Assembly (NCBI GenBank): GCA_031279925.1
Contig: JAITHQ010000145.1
Location: forward strand, 1 to 6,249
Direction: 5' to 3'
Source: Treponema sp.
GTDB taxonomy: Bacteria > Spirochaetota > Spirochaetia > Treponematales > Breznakiellaceae
Length of the DNA stretch: 6,249 bases
Position 1 is the first letter of the stretch. Each line of letters begins with the position of its first letter. The notes under the pieces are model-generated. The model did not search any database. It was not told where the DNA came from and was given only the letters and a program-made list of their open reading frames with translations. Shown in pieces: positions 4,910 through 6,249 of this stretch. A program made the translations under genes and the position numbers.

Positions 4910-6209
4910 ATATCTTCCGGTTGTCGATAACCCGTTTAGCCTTGCCAATGGAACGCTCAATGGTTTTTGGTTCCACCAGTTTTACCTTAAGGCTTATCTG
5001 GAGTTTGGACTTCATCACGCTTTCGATGCGGTTCCGCAAGCCTTCAAGGTCTTTTGTTTCGTCACTGAAAAATTCTTTTTTTACCTCAACCTGTAATTCA
5101 ACCGCATCCAGGTAGTTCTGATCCCGGTTAACCACAATAAGATACTGCGGCTCGGTTCCCTCAATTTCGATAAGGGCGTTTTCAATCTGGCTGGGGAATA
5201 CATTGACCCCGCGAATGATCAGCATGTCGTCTGTTCTGCCAAAAATCCGGTGCATACGGACTGTGGTGCGCCCGCAGGAACATGGCTCGCGGATCAGGTA
5301 AGTAATATCCCTGGTACGGTAACGGAGCATGGGAGTACCCTCTTTGGTGAGGGTGGTAAAGACCAGTTCGCCCTTTTCGCCGCTGCTTAGGGGCTTGCCG
5401 GTAACAGGGTCAATTATTTCCGGGTAAAACAGGTCCTCGTTGACATGCAGGCCGTTCTGGGCCTCACATTCAAAGGAGACGCCGGGGCCGATGATCTCGG
5501 TAAGGCCGTAGATATCATACGCCTTCATGTTGTAACGGGCCTCGATTTCCTTGCGCATATTCTCGCTCCAGGGTTCCGCCCCAAAACAGCCTTTGTTGAT
5601 GGGAAGTTTTTGCAGATCAATGCCGGCCTCGGCTGCCTCCTCGGCCATGTAAAGGGCGTAGGAAGGGGTACAAGTAAGCATGGTCGAGCCAAAGTCCTGC
5701 ATCACCATAAGCTGGCGCGAAGTATTGCCGCTGGACATGGGCAGCACTTCCGCGCCGATGTTCAAGGCGCCGTAATGCGCGCCGGGACCGCCGGTAAAAA
5801 GACCGTAACCGTAACAGTTCTGCACGATGTCGTTCCTGGTGCAACCGGCGGCGGCCATTGTCCGGGACATGGCCTCCCGCCAGATATTGATGTCCTGCAT
5901 GGTGTATTCGTCCACAACAGGCTTGCCGGTAGTACCGGAACTCATGTGTACTTCCACGATCCGGTCGGCGGGGCAGGCCCGCAGTCCATGCGGATAATTT
6001 TCGCGCAGGTCGTCTTTGGTGGTAAAGGGCAGCTTTTCGATATCCCCGATGCCGTGGATGTCGCGGGCTTGTATCCCCTGTTCATCCATCTTTTTCCGGT
6101 AAAACGGCACATGGGTATATAGGGTCTCCACAAGATTTTTTAGATTGGCCAACTGGAGCTTTTGCCGCGCCTGTTCTTCCATACATTCGTATTCAGGATT
6201 AAAGATCAT
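4908..6209 (-). CDS. paaK: phenylacetate-CoA ligase family protein (PaaK-like)
   Basis: An ANL-superfamily adenylating enzyme: aryl acid + ATP + CoA gives aryl-CoA + AMP + PPi. Seen: 433 residues, the usual PaaK length. The phosphate-binding loop SSGTTGKP is at 90-97 and YGLTE at 234-238. The ribose-binding aspartate D301 lies in YRTRDIT. The hinge [20 protein letters not shown] spans 324-343, and the C-terminal GKAKR at 422-426 carries the catalytic lysine. CSCGR at 310-314 is typical of this family. ATG 6209 follows AAGGA by 7 nt. It is first in an operon with the ACT-domain gene. In anaerobes such pairs often sit near indolepyruvate:ferredoxin oxidoreductase and serve fermentation of aromatic amino acids, but no oxidoreductase is in view. 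The exact acid (phenylacetate, indoleacetate or another) cannot be told from the sequence. Confidence 0.93.
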   Translation of the reverse strand: MIFNPEYECMEEQARQKLQLANLKNLVETLYTHVPFYRKKMDEQGIQARDIHGIGDIEKLPFTTKDDLRENYPHGLRACPADRIVEVHMSSGTTGKPVVDEYTMQDINIWREAMSRTMAAAGCTRNDIVQNCYGYGLFTGGPGAHYGALNIGAEVLPMSSGNTSRQLMVMQDFGSTMLTCTPSYALYMAEEAAEAGIDLQKLPINKGCFGAEPWSENMRKEIEARYNMKAYDIYGLTEIIGPGVSFECEAQNGLHVNEDLFYPEIIDPVTGKPLSSGEKGELVFTTLTKEGTPMLRYRTRDITYLIREPCSCGRTTVRMHRIFGRTDDMLIIRGVNVFPSQIENALIEIEGTEPQYLIVVNRDQNYLDAVELQVEVKKEFFSDETKDLEGLRNRIESVMKSKLQISLKVKLVEPKTIERSIGKAKRVIDNRKI

Positions 6210-6223
6210 AGAGCCTTCCTTAT

Positions 6224-6249
6224 TAGAGCCTGTTCAAAATCTGGAATTT
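6224..6249. mobile_element. possible insertion-sequence terminus at the window edge
   Basis: From 6226 the sequence reads GAGCCTGTTCAAAATCT, which resembles terminal inverted repeats of several DDE-type insertion sequences (IS5-like types, recalled rather than searched). It is preceded by TTA. An 8-bp direct repeat, TAGAGCCT, occurs at 6209-6216 and 6224-6231. If real, the element lies about 15 bp upstream of the CoA ligase start and would have replaced its promoter region. Only the terminus is visible. Confidence 0.25.

Noticed and set aside
4549..5115. 188-codon plus-strand open frame across the ACT and CoA ligase genes
   Set aside because: It spans two well-supported minus-strand genes and their junction, and the serine- and arginine-rich product looks like an antisense shadow.
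5445..6122. 225-codon plus-strand open frame opposite the CoA ligase gene
   Set aside because: It lies wholly inside a clear PaaK-family gene on the other strand, its product resembles nothing I know, and it is a codon-bias shadow.
1..6249. CRISPR array, tRNA or rRNA gene
   Set aside because: No regularly spaced repeat series, no tRNA-like cloverleaf and no rRNA-like conserved blocks were seen on either strand.

Overview
The window holds five protein-coding genes of a bacterium with mid-range GC (roughly 50-55% by eye). Together they suggest an anaerobic, plant-polysaccharide-using organism that stores glycogen. A gut-type spirochaete (Treponema-like) or a clostridial-type anaerobe would fit, but nothing here fixes the taxonomy and this is a low-confidence inference.

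Layout. Positions 1-1532 (minus) are the first 510 residues of a GH67 alpha-glucuronidase, which runs off the left edge. Positions 1533-2074 are a 542-bp divergent intergenic region with several hairpins, one copy of a repeated 26-bp motif and a degraded-looking short reading frame. Positions 2075-2776 (plus) encode a small UlaG-like metallo-beta-lactamase-fold hydrolase. An 11-bp stem-loop lies between it and the convergent glgA (2845-4341, minus, TTG start). Positions 4342-4478 are a short intergenic region with the second, inverted copy of the repeat motif and a candidate glgA promoter. Positions 4479-6209 (minus) are a tight two-gene operon: a PaaK-type aryl-acid CoA ligase followed 12 bp later by a tandem ACT-domain protein. 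The right edge (6224-6249) looks like the terminus of an insertion sequence.

How the genes relate. The GH67 enzyme would remove (4-O-methyl)glucuronic acid from imported xylan fragments. The divergent UlaG-like protein might act on a sugar or uronate lactone, but only position supports that. GlgA turns ADP-glucose into glycogen. The CoA ligase and ACT protein form a pair often seen in anaerobes, where the ligase activates aryl acids from aromatic amino acid fermentation and the ACT protein probably senses a ligand.

The most interesting non-coding signal is the 26-bp motif (23/26 identical) present in both intergenic regions in opposite orientation and linked to GC-rich hairpins. It looks like the end of a small dispersed mobile element, possibly of the IS200/IS605 (TnpB-associated) type, with one copy abutting the ribosome binding site of the alpha-glucuronidase. 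I found no tRNA, rRNA, CRISPR array or clear riboswitch.
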